Source: Methanomassiliicoccaceae archaeon COG_1 (GTDB taxonomy: Archaea; Thermoplasmatota; Thermoplasmata; Methanomassiliicoccales; Methanomethylophilaceae). Taken from it: a stretch of 64,000 nt of DNA. A model generated the notes under the pieces. That model saw only the letters and a list, made by a program, of their open reading frames with translations. It had not been told where the DNA came from and made no database searches. The translations under genes and the position numbers were made by a program. The stretch lies in assembly GCA_028561875.1 (NCBI GenBank), contig JAQQTI010000002.1, forward strand, positions 124,001 to 188,000, in the 5' to 3' direction. This document shows, piece after piece, positions 8,323-16,617 of this stretch (within the stretch, counting starts at the first letter, position 1; the number at the start of each line of letters is the position of its first letter).

Positions 8323-9420
8323 ATGGGCAACCTCAACGTCGCCGTCCTCGGCGCTCCGGGGCTGGCCGAGAAAATCGGGAAGAAGGGCACCGTCACCGAC
8401 ATGACCTTCTACGAGGCCAAGTACGGGGAGGACTCCGTCACCCTCCTCGAGCCCGCGAAGTACCCCGAGAAGCTGTCGTCGCTGTTCTACTCGGCGCAGA
8501 TGGGGGACTTCGTCATCCTCGTGGTGGACAGGATAGACGCCAGGCTCGGCGAGACCGTCGTCATGGCCGACGCCCTCGGGAGGACGGCGGGATGGGTGGT
8601 GCTCCGCGACTACATACAGCCGGAGCAGGTCATGCCGCTGATCGCCGGGACGTCCCTCGAGGGGTACGGGTTCCGCGACGAGGACCCCGCCTCGATGAGG
8701 GAGGACCTGATCGCGATGGCGAGGGCGGAGAAGCGCGAAGCGGGCGAGGGGAGCAGGGGGTCCTGCCCCATCGACAGCCACTTCAACGTCAAGGGGGTAG
8801 GCACGGTCGTGCTCGGCGCGGTCGCCGACGGATGGTTCCGCGTCCATGACAGGATGACCGTGTGGCCGCTCGGCAGGGAGGTCGTGCTCAGGTCGATCCA
8901 GAAGCACGATGTCGACGCGGGGGACGGCGTGAGGGGCGACCATGTCGGACTGGCCCTCAAGGGCATCGATAGCGACGAGCTCGACAGGGGCTTCGTGGTC
9001 TCCAACGACCCGGACGTCAGGGCGTCCGAGAGGATCGAGGGCGTTCTCGATTACGTCAAGTACTGGCCCGAGCCCCTGAAGGCCGGGATGGTCGTGCATG
9101 TGGGGCACTGGATGCAGATGCTCCCCTGCCACGTCGACTCCGCCGGCGGGAAGGGCGGGGCGGTATCCATGACGGTCGACTCCGACACGCCGCTCATACA
9201 CAAGCCCGGAGACCGGGCGGTCGTCATGTACCTCGAGGGAGGGAAATTGAGGGTGGTCGGGACGATCGCCCTCGGGCGAACGTCCCGGGAGGCGCCGCAG
9301 GGGAACGGCGTCGCGCCCCTGCGGATGCGTCCCCTGGATGGGATGGGGTCCGGCCATAGTTCATATACGATGACCATGTTCTACGCACAACCGTGCCAAT
9401 CATTGGCACACCGCGAGTGA
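8323..9420 (+). CDS. aSelBL: SelB-like elongation factor with degenerate GTPase domain
   Basis: The N-terminus MGNLNVAVLGAPGLAEKIGKKGTV has the position of an EF-Tu G domain, but the P-loop GxxxxGK[ST] is lost and G4 NKxD is not seen. TVTDMTFYEAKYG, LLEPAKYPEKL and the beta-barrel domain starting DSHFNVKGVGTVVLG (SelB/EF-Tu domain 2 like) match the archaeal SelB-like family described from methanogens and some other archaea. That family lacks the SECIS-binding C-terminal domain, as here. The conserved protein ends near residue 312 (VVGTIALG); the last 50 residues cover the promoter of the next gene and may be spurious. Role unknown; a function with pyrrolysyl-tRNA has been proposed but is unproven. 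Confidence 0.75.
   Translation: MGNLNVAVLGAPGLAEKIGKKGTVTDMTFYEAKYGEDSVTLLEPAKYPEKLSSLFYSAQMGDFVILVVDRIDARLGETVVMADALGRTAGWVVLRDYIQPEQVMPLIAGTSLEGYGFRDEDPASMREDLIAMARAEKREAGEGSRGSCPIDSHFNVKGVGTVVLGAVADGWFRVHDRMTVWPLGREVVLRSIQKHDVDAGDGVRGDHVGLALKGIDSDELDRGFVVSNDPDVRASERIEGVLDYVKYWPEPLKAGMVVHVGHWMQMLPCHVDSAGGKGGAVSMTVDSDTPLIHKPGDRAVVMYLEGGKLRVVGTIALGRTSREAPQGNGVAPLRMRPLDGMGSGHSSYTMTMFYAQPCQSLAHRE
9360..9368 (+). promoter_or_regulatory. TATA box of the second PaaK gene
   Basis: TTCATATAC lies about 25-30 nt before the palindrome at 9393-9409, so transcription should start within that palindrome. Confidence 0.5.
9393..9409. promoter_or_regulatory. perfect palindromic operator candidate
   Basis: GTGCCAATcATTGGCAC is an 8-bp perfect inverted repeat with a 1-nt centre, placed at the predicted transcription start of the second PaaK gene, between its TATA box (9360) and its ribosome binding site (9417-9424). 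The position suits a repressor. Half sites related to CCAAT/ATTGG recur in the divergent promoter at 56430-56485. Confidence 0.55.
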
Positions 9421-9425
9421 GGAGA

Positions 9426-10724
9426 ATGCCGTTCTGGAACGAAGAGATAGAGACCATGCCCCGCGAGGACCTGCGGAAGATGCAGCTCAGCCTGCTCAGG
9501 AGGGAACTCCGGAAGATGTACGACTCCTCGAAGTTCATCCATGACAGGATGCGCGCGGCCAACCTAGTCCCGGAGGACACCGACTTCGACTCGTTCCGCA
9601 GGCTCCCGTACATGGTCAAGGACGACCTGCGCGAGACCTACCCCGACGGGCTCTTCGTCGTCCCCTACGACGACCTGGTCAGGATGCACGTCTCCTCCGG
9701 CACCACCGGCAAGCCCACTATCGTCGGATACACCAGGAGGGACCTCGACAACTGGACCGAGTCGCTCGCCAGGGGAATGACCTCATTCGGCGTCACGAGA
9801 GGGGACGTCTTCCAGAACATGCACGGCTACGGCCTCTTCACCGGCGGCCTCGGCGCCCACTACGGTGCGGAGCGGATCGGCGCCACCGTCATCCCCGCCT
9901 CCACGGGGAACACCGACAGGCAGATCATGCTCATGCGGGACGTCCACGTCACCACCCTCGCCGGCACCCCGTCCTACATGTTCCACATCGCCGAAGTCTG
10001 CGAGCAGAACGGCATCGACATCAGGAGGGACACGCACGTCACCAAGGCCCTCGCCGGCGGAGAGCCCTGGTCGGCCAGCATGCGCGACAAGCTCTACAGG
10101 AGGACCGGGATCCGCGCCCACAACTGCTACGGCGCGTCGGAGTTCTACGGCCCGATGTTCGTCGAGTGCGAGGAGCAGCGCGGGGCCCACGTGTGGGCCG
10201 ACCTCTGCTACATGGAGATCGTCGACGGGGAGGGAGAACCCTGCGCCGACGGCGAGAAGGGCAGCATCGTCGCGACGATGCTGCAGAAGGAGGCCTTCCC
10301 GCTCATACGCTACAAGATCGGCGACGTGTCCTCCCTGACGTGGGAGAGATGCGGGTGCGGTAGGACGCACCCGAGGCTCGACCGTATCTCCGGCAGAAGC
10401 GACGACATGCTCGTGGTCAAGGGCATCAACGTGTTTCCATCGCAGATCGAGGGCGTCATCGGCGAGTTCCCGTTCCTGTCGCCCTTCTACACCATCACCC
10501 TGACCAACCCGAATTACATGGACCAGATGACGGTGGACGTCGAGTTCAACCCCGACTTCCTCACCGACGACATGACGAGGGTCGCCGCCATGTCGCAGCA
10601 GGTCCAGGACAGGCTCAAGGAGGTCCTGAACATCAAGGCAAAGGTCCGCCTGGGCCTGCCCGACTCCCTGCCGAGATTCGAGGGCAAGTCCAGGCACGTC
10701 GTCGACAACAGGTCCTACGAATGA
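9426..10724 (+). CDS. phenylacetate/aryl-CoA ligase (PaaK family), copy 2
   Basis: 432 residues from ATG 9426, chosen because GTGAGGAGA stands just before it and the paralogue at 6597 begins the same way (FWN, then MP); the GTG at 9393 lies in a palindrome. P-loop SSGTTGKPTIVGYT, YGASEFYGPMF, and hinge RISGRSDDMLVVKG mark a full enzyme. It is closely related to copy 1 (the GYGLFTGGLGAHYGAE block is shared), so the two arose by duplication and probably differ in acyl substrate. It has its own promoter and operator candidate. Confidence 0.85.
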   Translation: MPFWNEEIETMPREDLRKMQLSLLRRELRKMYDSSKFIHDRMRAANLVPEDTDFDSFRRLPYMVKDDLRETYPDGLFVVPYDDLVRMHVSSGTTGKPTIVGYTRRDLDNWTESLARGMTSFGVTRGDVFQNMHGYGLFTGGLGAHYGAERIGATVIPASTGNTDRQIMLMRDVHVTTLAGTPSYMFHIAEVCEQNGIDIRRDTHVTKALAGGEPWSASMRDKLYRRTGIRAHNCYGASEFYGPMFVECEEQRGAHVWADLCYMEIVDGEGEPCADGEKGSIVATMLQKEAFPLIRYKIGDVSSLTWERCGCGRTHPRLDRISGRSDDMLVVKGINVFPSQIEGVIGEFPFLSPFYTITLTNPNYMDQMTVDVEFNPDFLTDDMTRVAAMSQQVQDRLKEVLNIKAKVRLGLPDSLPRFEGKSRHVVDNRSYE

Positions 10725-10795
10725 CCGTCCGCGGGAGCCGAGGGGGCCTGCGGGTCAGCGATGGCCCGGGGCCCGGCAGGGCCCCGGGGAAGGTT

Positions 10796-11542
10796 TCACG
10801 GCTTATCCTTAGCGACGGCCCTTCTGTAGGACCTTTTCTTCGCCGCGCCGTTTTCGCGGCGGAAGGTCAGATACCAGCGCGGACCGTACAGCCCGCCGAC
10901 GGCGACGTCCTTCCTCTTCTTGGCCTCGGCCTTGGCTCCGGGGACGATGACGTCGTCCCCCGGTCTCCAGTCGGCGGGGGTGGTGCATTTGTCGGCGTCC
11001 GCCTTTTGCAGAGCCTGGACGACCCTTCTGATCTCGTCGAAGTTCCTTCCCAGGGACTGGGGGTAGTAGACCATGGCCCTGAGTATCCCTTTGGGGTCGA
11101 TGAAGAAGACCGAACGGACGGCAGAGGTGTCCGACATCGCGGGGTGTATCATGCCGTATTTCCGGGAGACCTCCATCTTGAGGTCGTCGATTATCGGGAA
11201 CCATACCTTGGTCCTGGGCCCGGCCCACTTGAGCTCGTCGATGTCCAGGAGCCAAGCCTTGTGGGAATGGACGGAATCGACGGAGAGCCCTATGACCTGG
11301 GTGTTGAGCCCCTCGAAGTCGGCCCTCATGGCGGCGAAGGTGCTGATCTCGGTCGTGCACACGGGGGTGAAGTCCGCCGGATGGGAGAAGAGGATGACCC
11401 ATTTCCCTTTGTAGTCCGAGGGGAAGTTCACGGCGCCCATCGAGGTAAGGGCCCTGAATTCGGGGGCCGGCTCGCCGATAAGGGGCATCGACGGCACGTC
11501 CCAGCAGCACTCGCTGTCTTCGCAACATTTGTCCTTGCTCAT
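10796..11542 (-). CDS. peroxiredoxin (Prx6/1-Cys-like AhpC-TSA family)
   Basis: 248 residues from ATG 11542, preceded by GAGG. The catalytic motif is HPADFTPVCTTE with the peroxidatic Cys near 56 and the conserved Arg in RSVFFIDPKG. The N-terminus carries an extra Cys-rich tag (CCEDSECC) and further Cys occur at about 189. Archaeal homologues reduce hydrogen peroxide and alkyl peroxides in the cytoplasm. A TATA-like ATTAATAT at about 11580-11587 lies 36 nt upstream. Confidence 0.9.
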   Translation of the reverse strand: MSKDKCCEDSECCWDVPSMPLIGEPAPEFRALTSMGAVNFPSDYKGKWVILFSHPADFTPVCTTEISTFAAMRADFEGLNTQVIGLSVDSVHSHKAWLLDIDELKWAGPRTKVWFPIIDDLKMEVSRKYGMIHPAMSDTSAVRSVFFIDPKGILRAMVYYPQSLGRNFDEIRRVVQALQKADADKCTTPADWRPGDDVIVPGAKAEAKKRKDVAVGGLYGPRWYLTFRRENGAAKKRSYRRAVAKDKP

Positions 11543-11577
11543 ATTTGAACCTCTGCACGTCGGAACCACTGTACGGC

Positions 11578-11588
11578 ATATTAATACT
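11578..11588. promoter_or_regulatory. near-symmetric TATA element, possibly bidirectional
   Basis: GCATATTAATAC reads as a TATA box on both strands. On the minus strand it serves the peroxiredoxin gene; on the plus strand it could drive a transcript through the structured GC-rich stretch at 11708-11890. Confidence 0.4.
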
Positions 11589-11707
11589 GTCGCCCGGGGC
11601 GGCGGCGCGGATGTCAAGCCTGAGTGGCGCGCCACCTGCGGAAACGGGGGCGGAGCCTACGGGGGATTCCGGGAATCCGGCGGGCCGGACTCGCCGCCGG
11701 AGGCCAC

Positions 11708-11890
11708 GGTTCCGATGACCGCCCCGGCAAGGCCCTGACCTGCCATCACCGCCCGTCGGCGTTGATGGGGGTGCGCCTTCCCCGGTCGAACGGGGACCCG
11801 GGGTTCGGTCCGGGCGGTCTATCCTCGCGCCGCCCCGCCGTCTCCCGGATGCCGGGGCGATGACCGCCGGTTCGGCACGGCCATCGGAAC
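11708..11890. other. GC-rich intergenic region with long-range stem: candidate structured RNA
   Basis: The 385-bp gap between the peroxiredoxin and SpeD-like genes has no convincing gene. GGTTCCGATG at 11708-11717 is the exact reverse complement of CATCGGAACC at 11881-11890, closing a 183-nt block; the pairing extends by GACC/GGCC with one mismatch. Inside are a hairpin CCCCG-GTCGAA-CGGGG (about 11777-11792) and an 11-nt direct repeat CGATGACCGCC (11713 and 11858). This could be a non-coding RNA or a decayed repeat element. I saw no RNase P or SRP signature. Confidence 0.3.
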
Positions 11891-11926
11891 CGGGTCCGGC
11901 CCGGGGGCCGGCAAAGAAATTGCGCC

Positions 11927-12352
11927 TCAGATGTCCCTGAAGGAGACGGAGTACTCCATCTTCCTGGCGCCGAAGTACTTCTGCACATACCTGGCGGTCT
12001 TCTCCGGGGGGAACTGCTTGCAGGAGAAGACATCGATGAAGCACCGGTCGGTGTCCTCGGCGAAGTGGCCGGAGATCATCGAGGTCTCGATTAGCTGGCA
12101 GAGGGAGTAGCCCTGCACTTTGGGCTCGTCCCCGAAGAACACGACCTGGGGCTCGCCGTACCTCTTCATGTCGATCTCCTTGGCGAGATCAATCGCGAAC
12201 TGCGTGATGTGCTCCTTCGAGGAGATGAGTGCGTGGTCGCACTCCCCGAGGTCTATGCTCACGAGCAGGCCCCACTGCCTCTCGTCGTTGTATTTCTTTA
12301 TGGACTCCTCGTCGGAGAGGAGCTTGCCGGTCCTTGGGCTCATAGAGTACAT
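11927..12352 (-). CDS. S-adenosylmethionine decarboxylase-like protein (SpeD family)
   Basis: 141 residues. ETSMISGHFAED aligns with the SpeD processing and active site E-S-x-I-S-x-H-x-x-x-E, where the Ser becomes the pyruvoyl group, and FIDVFSCKQF aligns with the catalytic Cys motif. Length fits prokaryotic SpeD (about 120-140). The usual His after the pyruvoyl Ser is replaced by Met, so activity is not assured. The product would be decarboxylated AdoMet for polyamine synthesis. A second ATG at 12343 is a possible start. A TATA box TTTTAAATA lies at about 12404-12412. Confidence 0.7.
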   Translation of the reverse strand: MYSMSPRTGKLLSDEESIKKYNDERQWGLLVSIDLGECDHALISSKEHITQFAIDLAKEIDMKRYGEPQVVFFGDEPKVQGYSLCQLIETSMISGHFAEDTDRCFIDVFSCKQFPPEKTARYVQKYFGARKMEYSVSFRDI

Positions 12353-12546
12353 GTCGGATCCCTCTGTGCGAGACCTGTTCGGGCTCGGAGATTCATCGAC
12401 GTTCTGTATTTAAAACGCACACCTGCCGGGTCCGTCATACCGCCGACAAACCAGATGGCCCGTTGTAACTTCTGCCGACCGCGCGGTTCCAAAACCGACA
12501 AGGGCCCTCCGTTTCCGTCGCGGCGGGGATTTAACGGACACGTCGT

Positions 12547-12555
12547 AGGTTAAAT
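12547..12555 (+). promoter_or_regulatory. TATA box of the DUF362 gene
   Basis: GGTTAAATACC about 25-30 nt before ATG 12579 predicts a leaderless mRNA. Confidence 0.55.
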
Positions 12556-12578
12556 ACCGCCCCGCCGATTCGGGCGGC

Positions 12579-13694
12579 ATGAAAGCCCCGAAGGTCTACT
12601 ACTCCGATCTGCACGCCGACTACGGCAACGGCCTCGCGCTGAAGCTCTCCCGCCTCATCCGCGAGGCGGGGATCGGGAAGATCGATATGGAGAGCAGGTT
12701 CGTCGCCATAAAGCTCCATTTCGGGGAGCTCGGCAACCTCGCCTACCTCCGCCCGCCGTACGTCAGGGCGGTGGCGGACACGGTCAGGGAGCTCGGGGGC
12801 ATACCCTTCGCCACCGACTGCAGCACGCTGTACGTCGGGAACAGGAAGAACGGGGTCGACCACCTCGAGACCGCCGAGCTGAACGGCTTCAACTCCGTCA
12901 GCTGCGGCTGCCCGGTCATCACCGGCGACGGCATCAAGGGGACGGACGACGTGGAGCTCCCGGTCGGGAACGGGAAGCACTGCGAGACCGCGAAGATAGG
13001 CCGGGCGATTGCCGACGCGGACGTGCTCATAACCCTCACCCATTTCAAGGGGCACGAGCTGACCTCCTTCGGGGGGTCGGTGAAGAACATATCGATGGGG
13101 TGCGCCTCCCGCCGTGGGAAGATGGAGCTCCACGACTCGGAGAAGCCGACCGTCGACGGGGGGAAGTGCAGGGGCTGCGGAACCTGCATCGATCACTGCG
13201 GTCAGGGCGCCATAATTATGGCGGGGGAGAGGGCGGTCATCGACCAGGGCAGGTGCGTCGGCTGCGGCAGGTGTATCGGGAACTGCGGATTCGACGCCAT
13301 CACCGTGAAGTTCGAGGCCGCCCCGGCGGTGGTCGTCGAGAAGATGGTGGAGTACGCCGAGGCGGTCTGCGCCTCCAAGCCGTGCTTCCACATCTCGATC
13401 GCCGCCGATGTGTCGCCGAGCTGCGACTGCGGCGACATGAACGACCTGCCGATCATCCCGAACGTCGGGATGTTCGCGTCCCTCGACCCCGTCGCCCTCG
13501 ACAAGGCGGTACTGGACATGTGTAACGCGCAGCCCATCCTCCCAGGCAGCATGGCCGAAGGGAACGGGAGGAGGAGAATGTCCGGGAGCGTCTTCGAGGC
13601 GGCCCATCCGGAGACCGACAGCTCCACGGAGTTCGCGCATGCGAGGAGGATAGGTTTCGGCTCGGTCGAGTACGAGCTCGTGAAAGTGAAGTGA
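12579..13694 (+). CDS. DUF362 protein with two 4Fe-4S ferredoxin motifs
   Basis: 371 residues. N-terminal DUF362 domain (about 1-190, with KLHFGELGNLAYLRP and LTHFKGHELTSFGGSVKNISMGCASRRGK), then two 4Fe-4S motifs CRGCGTCIDHC and CVGCGRCIGNC (about 193-235), then the C-terminal DUF362 part with CDCGDMNDLP and GMFASLDPVALDKA. This arrangement is common in anaerobes and methanogens. The role is electron transfer of unknown substrate. Confidence 0.88.
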   Translation: MKAPKVYYSDLHADYGNGLALKLSRLIREAGIGKIDMESRFVAIKLHFGELGNLAYLRPPYVRAVADTVRELGGIPFATDCSTLYVGNRKNGVDHLETAELNGFNSVSCGCPVITGDGIKGTDDVELPVGNGKHCETAKIGRAIADADVLITLTHFKGHELTSFGGSVKNISMGCASRRGKMELHDSEKPTVDGGKCRGCGTCIDHCGQGAIIMAGERAVIDQGRCVGCGRCIGNCGFDAITVKFEAAPAVVVEKMVEYAEAVCASKPCFHISIAADVSPSCDCGDMNDLPIIPNVGMFASLDPVALDKAVLDMCNAQPILPGSMAEGNGRRRMSGSVFEAAHPETDSSTEFAHARRIGFGSVEYELVKVK

Positions 13695-14040
13695 GGGCGC
13701 GTCCAACAGACGCGACCATGGGTTGCTCTGCCTCTGAAACCGGCACGAGGCGCTTCGCAGCCGCATGGCCGTTCCTGATCCGCCGCTCGAGGGGAGCGCG
13801 TACCGCTGCGGGGAGGAGCCGCGCACCCGGATGCGTCGCGCCGGCCGGCTAAACGTTCGGGAGGGTGTTCGACTTCACCGCCGACGGCGGACCGCACCAC
13901 GTCACGGCCTCCCGTGTCCTGGGCTTCGCCCCCGTGCCCGCCGACGCCGACCCCTTCTACCGCAACCGCAGGATCGGCATGGCGAGGGGTCGCCGCCTCC
14001 GACGAAAACGATTGAATAGAACCACGGCGATTTCGCCGGC
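13695..14040. other. 346-bp intergenic stretch with hairpin and possible gene remnant
   Basis: A stem CGCGTC-CAACA-GACGCG follows the DUF362 stop at 13698-13714 and may end transcription, although no T run follows. Further on, GTG 13865 opens a frame whose first 35 codons (VFDFTADGGPHHVTASRVLG and on) have GC-rich third positions like real genes, but the frame decays before the next gene. I regard it as a remnant of an unrecognised gene. Confidence 0.25.
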
Positions 14041-14895
14041 ATGCAGGTCGAGAGCGGTGGATTCCGGGACGGGCGCATAGCCGACGAGTACGGGTCCAAG
14101 GGCACCGAGTTCGGAGCCGGGGGCATGCCCGCCCTCTCGTTCCCGGTCAAGATCACCGGCGCCCCCCCGGGCACCGCGTCCTTCGCCGTCGTCTTCGACG
14201 ACCCGGACTCCGTCCCCGTCTGCGGCTTCAAATGGGTGCATTGGCTCGTCGCCGGCCTCAGGGAACCGTACCTGGAGGAGGACGCCTCCCGCATCAACGG
14301 CGAGATCGTGCAGGGGGCCAACAGCTGGGAGGGCCGCGGCACGGACAGGGCGGGAGCGAGCGCCTACGGCGGCCCCGCCCCCCCGGACGGGGAGCATACC
14401 TACGTCCTCACCGTTCTCGCGCTGGACTTCGAGCCGGTGCTAAGGGACGGCTTCCGCTACGAGGACCTCATGAAGGTCGTGGGGTCCGGGCACACCCTCG
14501 CCAAGGCCTCCATCAAAGGCACTTACTCCCCCAGGGATCGAGGCTCCCCCTACCTTCAATTACTTTCTTATTGGACGGGCTCGATATCCGAGGGATGGCT
14601 GAAAAGGAAGACCACACCCCCAGGGGTTCGGCCGAACGGTCCGAAGCTTACTTCCAGCAGGCCCAGTCCATCGCCATCGATGGATCTGCCGACGGACGTT
14701 CCGCTTTCGAACCCTATCTTGCAGCGGCGACGCTTGGACACCCCACCGCGGCCTACATGGTCGGCAGGTTCTACGACTCGGGCGCCGGAGGCGTCGGGAA
14801 GTCGGAGGAAGACGTGGTCTTCTGGATGTCCTACTCCGCCACTGACCATTACTCCCCGGCGAGGGGCTGGCTCATGCTTCATTTCGCAGCGGTAG
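14041..14895 (+). CDS. YbhB/YbcL family (Raf kinase inhibitor-like, PEBP) protein
   Basis: Residues 1-160 form a complete PEBP domain: ALSFPVKITGAPPGTASFAVVFDDPD (about 31-58), HWLVAGLR, AYGGPAPPDGEHTYVLTVLALD. Bacterial and archaeal members are about 150-180 residues. The domain ends at SIKGTYSP near 14535; the remaining 120 residues lie in another frame of the Sel1 gene and are probably not genuine, perhaps because of a lost stop. Function of the family in prokaryotes is unclear. Confidence 0.75.
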   Translation: MQVESGGFRDGRIADEYGSKGTEFGAGGMPALSFPVKITGAPPGTASFAVVFDDPDSVPVCGFKWVHWLVAGLREPYLEEDASRINGEIVQGANSWEGRGTDRAGASAYGGPAPPDGEHTYVLTVLALDFEPVLRDGFRYEDLMKVVGSGHTLAKASIKGTYSPRDRGSPYLQLLSYWTGSISEGWLKRKTTPPGVRPNGPKLTSSRPSPSPSMDLPTDVPLSNPILQRRRLDTPPRPTWSAGSTTRAPEASGSRRKTWSSGCPTPPLTITPRRGAGSCFISQR

Positions 14896-16421
14896 ACCCG
14901 CCCAGCGACAGGCGGGCGTTCGAGCACGCGCTCGCCCTCGCGGACGCGGGCAACGCCGCCGCGCAGTACGTCGCGGGGATGTGCTACGATCTGGCGATCG
15001 GCACCGAAATAAACCCGGAGAAGGCCTTCGAATACTTCTCCAAATCCGCGGACGGCGGGAATCTCGACGGCATGTGCCAGAAGGCCCTATGCTTCATACG
15101 CGGCACGGGTGTCGCCCGCGACATGGGGGCGGGGATCGCCCTCCTGACGGAGACGGCGGACGCGGGCTGCCTGCGCGCCCGGCTGAAGTACGGTTGGTGC
15201 CTCGAGCACGGTGTCGGCGTCAAGAAGAACTGCAAAGAGGCTTTCGAAGTCTACTCCCGGATGGCCGAGGCCAACATACCCATTGGGCAGTACGAGGTCG
15301 GCCGGTGCTACATGGACGGCGTCGGGGTCGAGGAGGACGGCAACACCGCCTACGGTTGGTTCCTCGTGGCGCACACCATCGGGTGCCTCGAAGCGGACTT
15401 CGGGATGGCCAGGTGCCTTCTCGGCGGCGTCGGCGTCGACCGCGATACGAAGGAGGGGCTGCAGATGCTGACCTCCGCCGCCGAGCGCGGATGCACCGAT
15501 GCGATGGTCATGCTCGCCCAGCTGTACGCCAAGGGAAAGGTCGGCCAGAGCAAGAAGGAGTGCCGGAGCCAGTCCTTCGATTGGCTCGTCAAGGCCACCA
15601 CCCTCGGCGACCCCTCCGCAGAGGCCGCCGTCGCCGACATGTACCGCGAGGGGCGCGGCGTGCAGAAGAACGCGCCGATGGCTTTCAAGTACTACTACAG
15701 GGCCGCGGTGCACGGCGACGGCGAGGCCCGCCACAACGCCGGTGCCATGCTGATCTCCGGCAACGGGACCCGGCGTAACGAGGCCGAGGGCTTCAGGCTG
15801 TGCAGCATGGCCGCCGAGGACGGCTACCGGCGCTCGCAGTACGTCGTGGCCAACTGCTACGCGGACGGCAGAGGCGTGATGAAGGACCGCGCCAAAGCGG
15901 TGGGGATCCACAAAGAGCTTGCCAAGGCCGGATACATCAAGTCCATGCTTTTCGTCGGCGAGAGCTACTACCTCGGGGAAGGCGTGGAGCAAGACCGGGC
16001 GGCATCCTACGAGTGGTTCAGAATGGGGGCGGACGAGGGGGACGTCTTCTGCGAGTACTACGTCGGCGACTGCTACGAGCACGGGTACGGCGTGGAGTGC
16101 AGCGCCGACGAGGCAATCAAGTGGTACAGGAAGGCGGCGGCGCAGGGGCACACCCTCTCCATGAAGCTACTGGAGGCCGTCGAGAAGTACGGCGGCGCAG
16201 GGGCGGACGAGGGCGTCAGCCCGTTCGACTCCTTCCTCGCGAAGGCCGAGGCGGGGGACCCGCAGTCCATGTTCATCATCGGCCGCTACTACGAGGACGG
16301 CATCGGCATGAACAACAACATGGCCATGGCCAGAGAGTGGTATTCCAGGGCCGCCGAGAGGGGCAACGAGGCCGCGAAGAGGGCGCTCGTCGGACTGGAC
16401 GCGGGGAAGGAAACGGCGTGA
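14595..16421 (+). CDS. Sel1-repeat (SLR) protein
   Basis: 608 residues starting at ATG 14595 (MAEKEDH); the upstream part of the frame is a shadow of the YbhB gene. It consists of about 13-14 Sel1-like repeats, for example AAQYVAGMCYDLAIGTEINPEKAFEYF-type units with the A-x-x-x-L/Y-G-x-x-Y-x-x-G-x-G-V consensus and GVGVKKN, GVGVEED, GVGVDRD, GRGVQKN, GRGVMKD, GEGVEQD, GYGVECS turns. No signal peptide is present. Such solenoids act as scaffolds; partner unknown. Confidence 0.9.
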   Translation: MAEKEDHTPRGSAERSEAYFQQAQSIAIDGSADGRSAFEPYLAAATLGHPTAAYMVGRFYDSGAGGVGKSEEDVVFWMSYSATDHYSPARGWLMLHFAAVDPPSDRRAFEHALALADAGNAAAQYVAGMCYDLAIGTEINPEKAFEYFSKSADGGNLDGMCQKALCFIRGTGVARDMGAGIALLTETADAGCLRARLKYGWCLEHGVGVKKNCKEAFEVYSRMAEANIPIGQYEVGRCYMDGVGVEEDGNTAYGWFLVAHTIGCLEADFGMARCLLGGVGVDRDTKEGLQMLTSAAERGCTDAMVMLAQLYAKGKVGQSKKECRSQSFDWLVKATTLGDPSAEAAVADMYREGRGVQKNAPMAFKYYYRAAVHGDGEARHNAGAMLISGNGTRRNEAEGFRLCSMAAEDGYRRSQYVVANCYADGRGVMKDRAKAVGIHKELAKAGYIKSMLFVGESYYLGEGVEQDRAASYEWFRMGADEGDVFCEYYVGDCYEHGYGVECSADEAIKWYRKAAAQGHTLSMKLLEAVEKYGGAGADEGVSPFDSFLAKAEAGDPQSMFIIGRYYEDGIGMNNNMAMAREWYSRAAERGNEAAKRALVGLDAGKETA

Positions 16422-16455
16422 GGCCCCTCTTCCGCCGGGGTAGGGTTTTCCGCAC

Positions 16456-16566
16456 TCACCAGAACATGGCGAGGCAGAGCGCCGTTGCGAAGATCAGCAG
16501 GCAGGACAAGAGGGGGAGGGCCTTCACGGCCTTAGTCTGCTTGCTCGCGTCTATCCAAGGTAACAT
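16456..16566 (-). CDS. 36-residue single-helix membrane protein
   Basis: ATG 16566 to TGA 16456. The peptide has a polar N-terminus (MLPWIDASKQTKAVKA) and one hydrophobic helix (LPLLSCLLIFATALCLAMFW) to the C-terminus. A TATA box on the minus strand (ATTTATAT at about 16590-16597) is 25-30 nt upstream, so the gene has its own promoter and a leaderless start. It shares that element with the divergent ThpR gene. No family recognised; it is a plausible small regulatory or complex subunit. Confidence 0.55.
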   Translation of the reverse strand: MLPWIDASKQTKAVKALPLLSCLLIFATALCLAMFW

Positions 16567-16587
16567 GGGTGCGAATAGCGCGGGCGG

Positions 16588-16599
16588 GATATAAATGGA
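16588..16599. promoter_or_regulatory. shared divergent TATA element
   Basis: GGATATAAATGG reads as TATA on plus (for ThpR at 16618) and as CCATTTATATCC on minus (for the small membrane protein at 16566). It lies almost midway between the two start codons. Confidence 0.55.
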
Positions 16600-16617
16600 A
16601 TCGTCGGGCGAGTCGGC

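Noticed and set aside
11708-11890. RNase P RNA or SRP RNA
   Set aside because: The conserved GAGGAAAGUCC or GGUCAGG...GGAAGCAG blocks are not present on either strand.
13865-14080. 71-residue ORF as a full gene
   Set aside because: It overlaps the start of the YbhB gene and loses coding character in its second half; kept only as a possible remnant.
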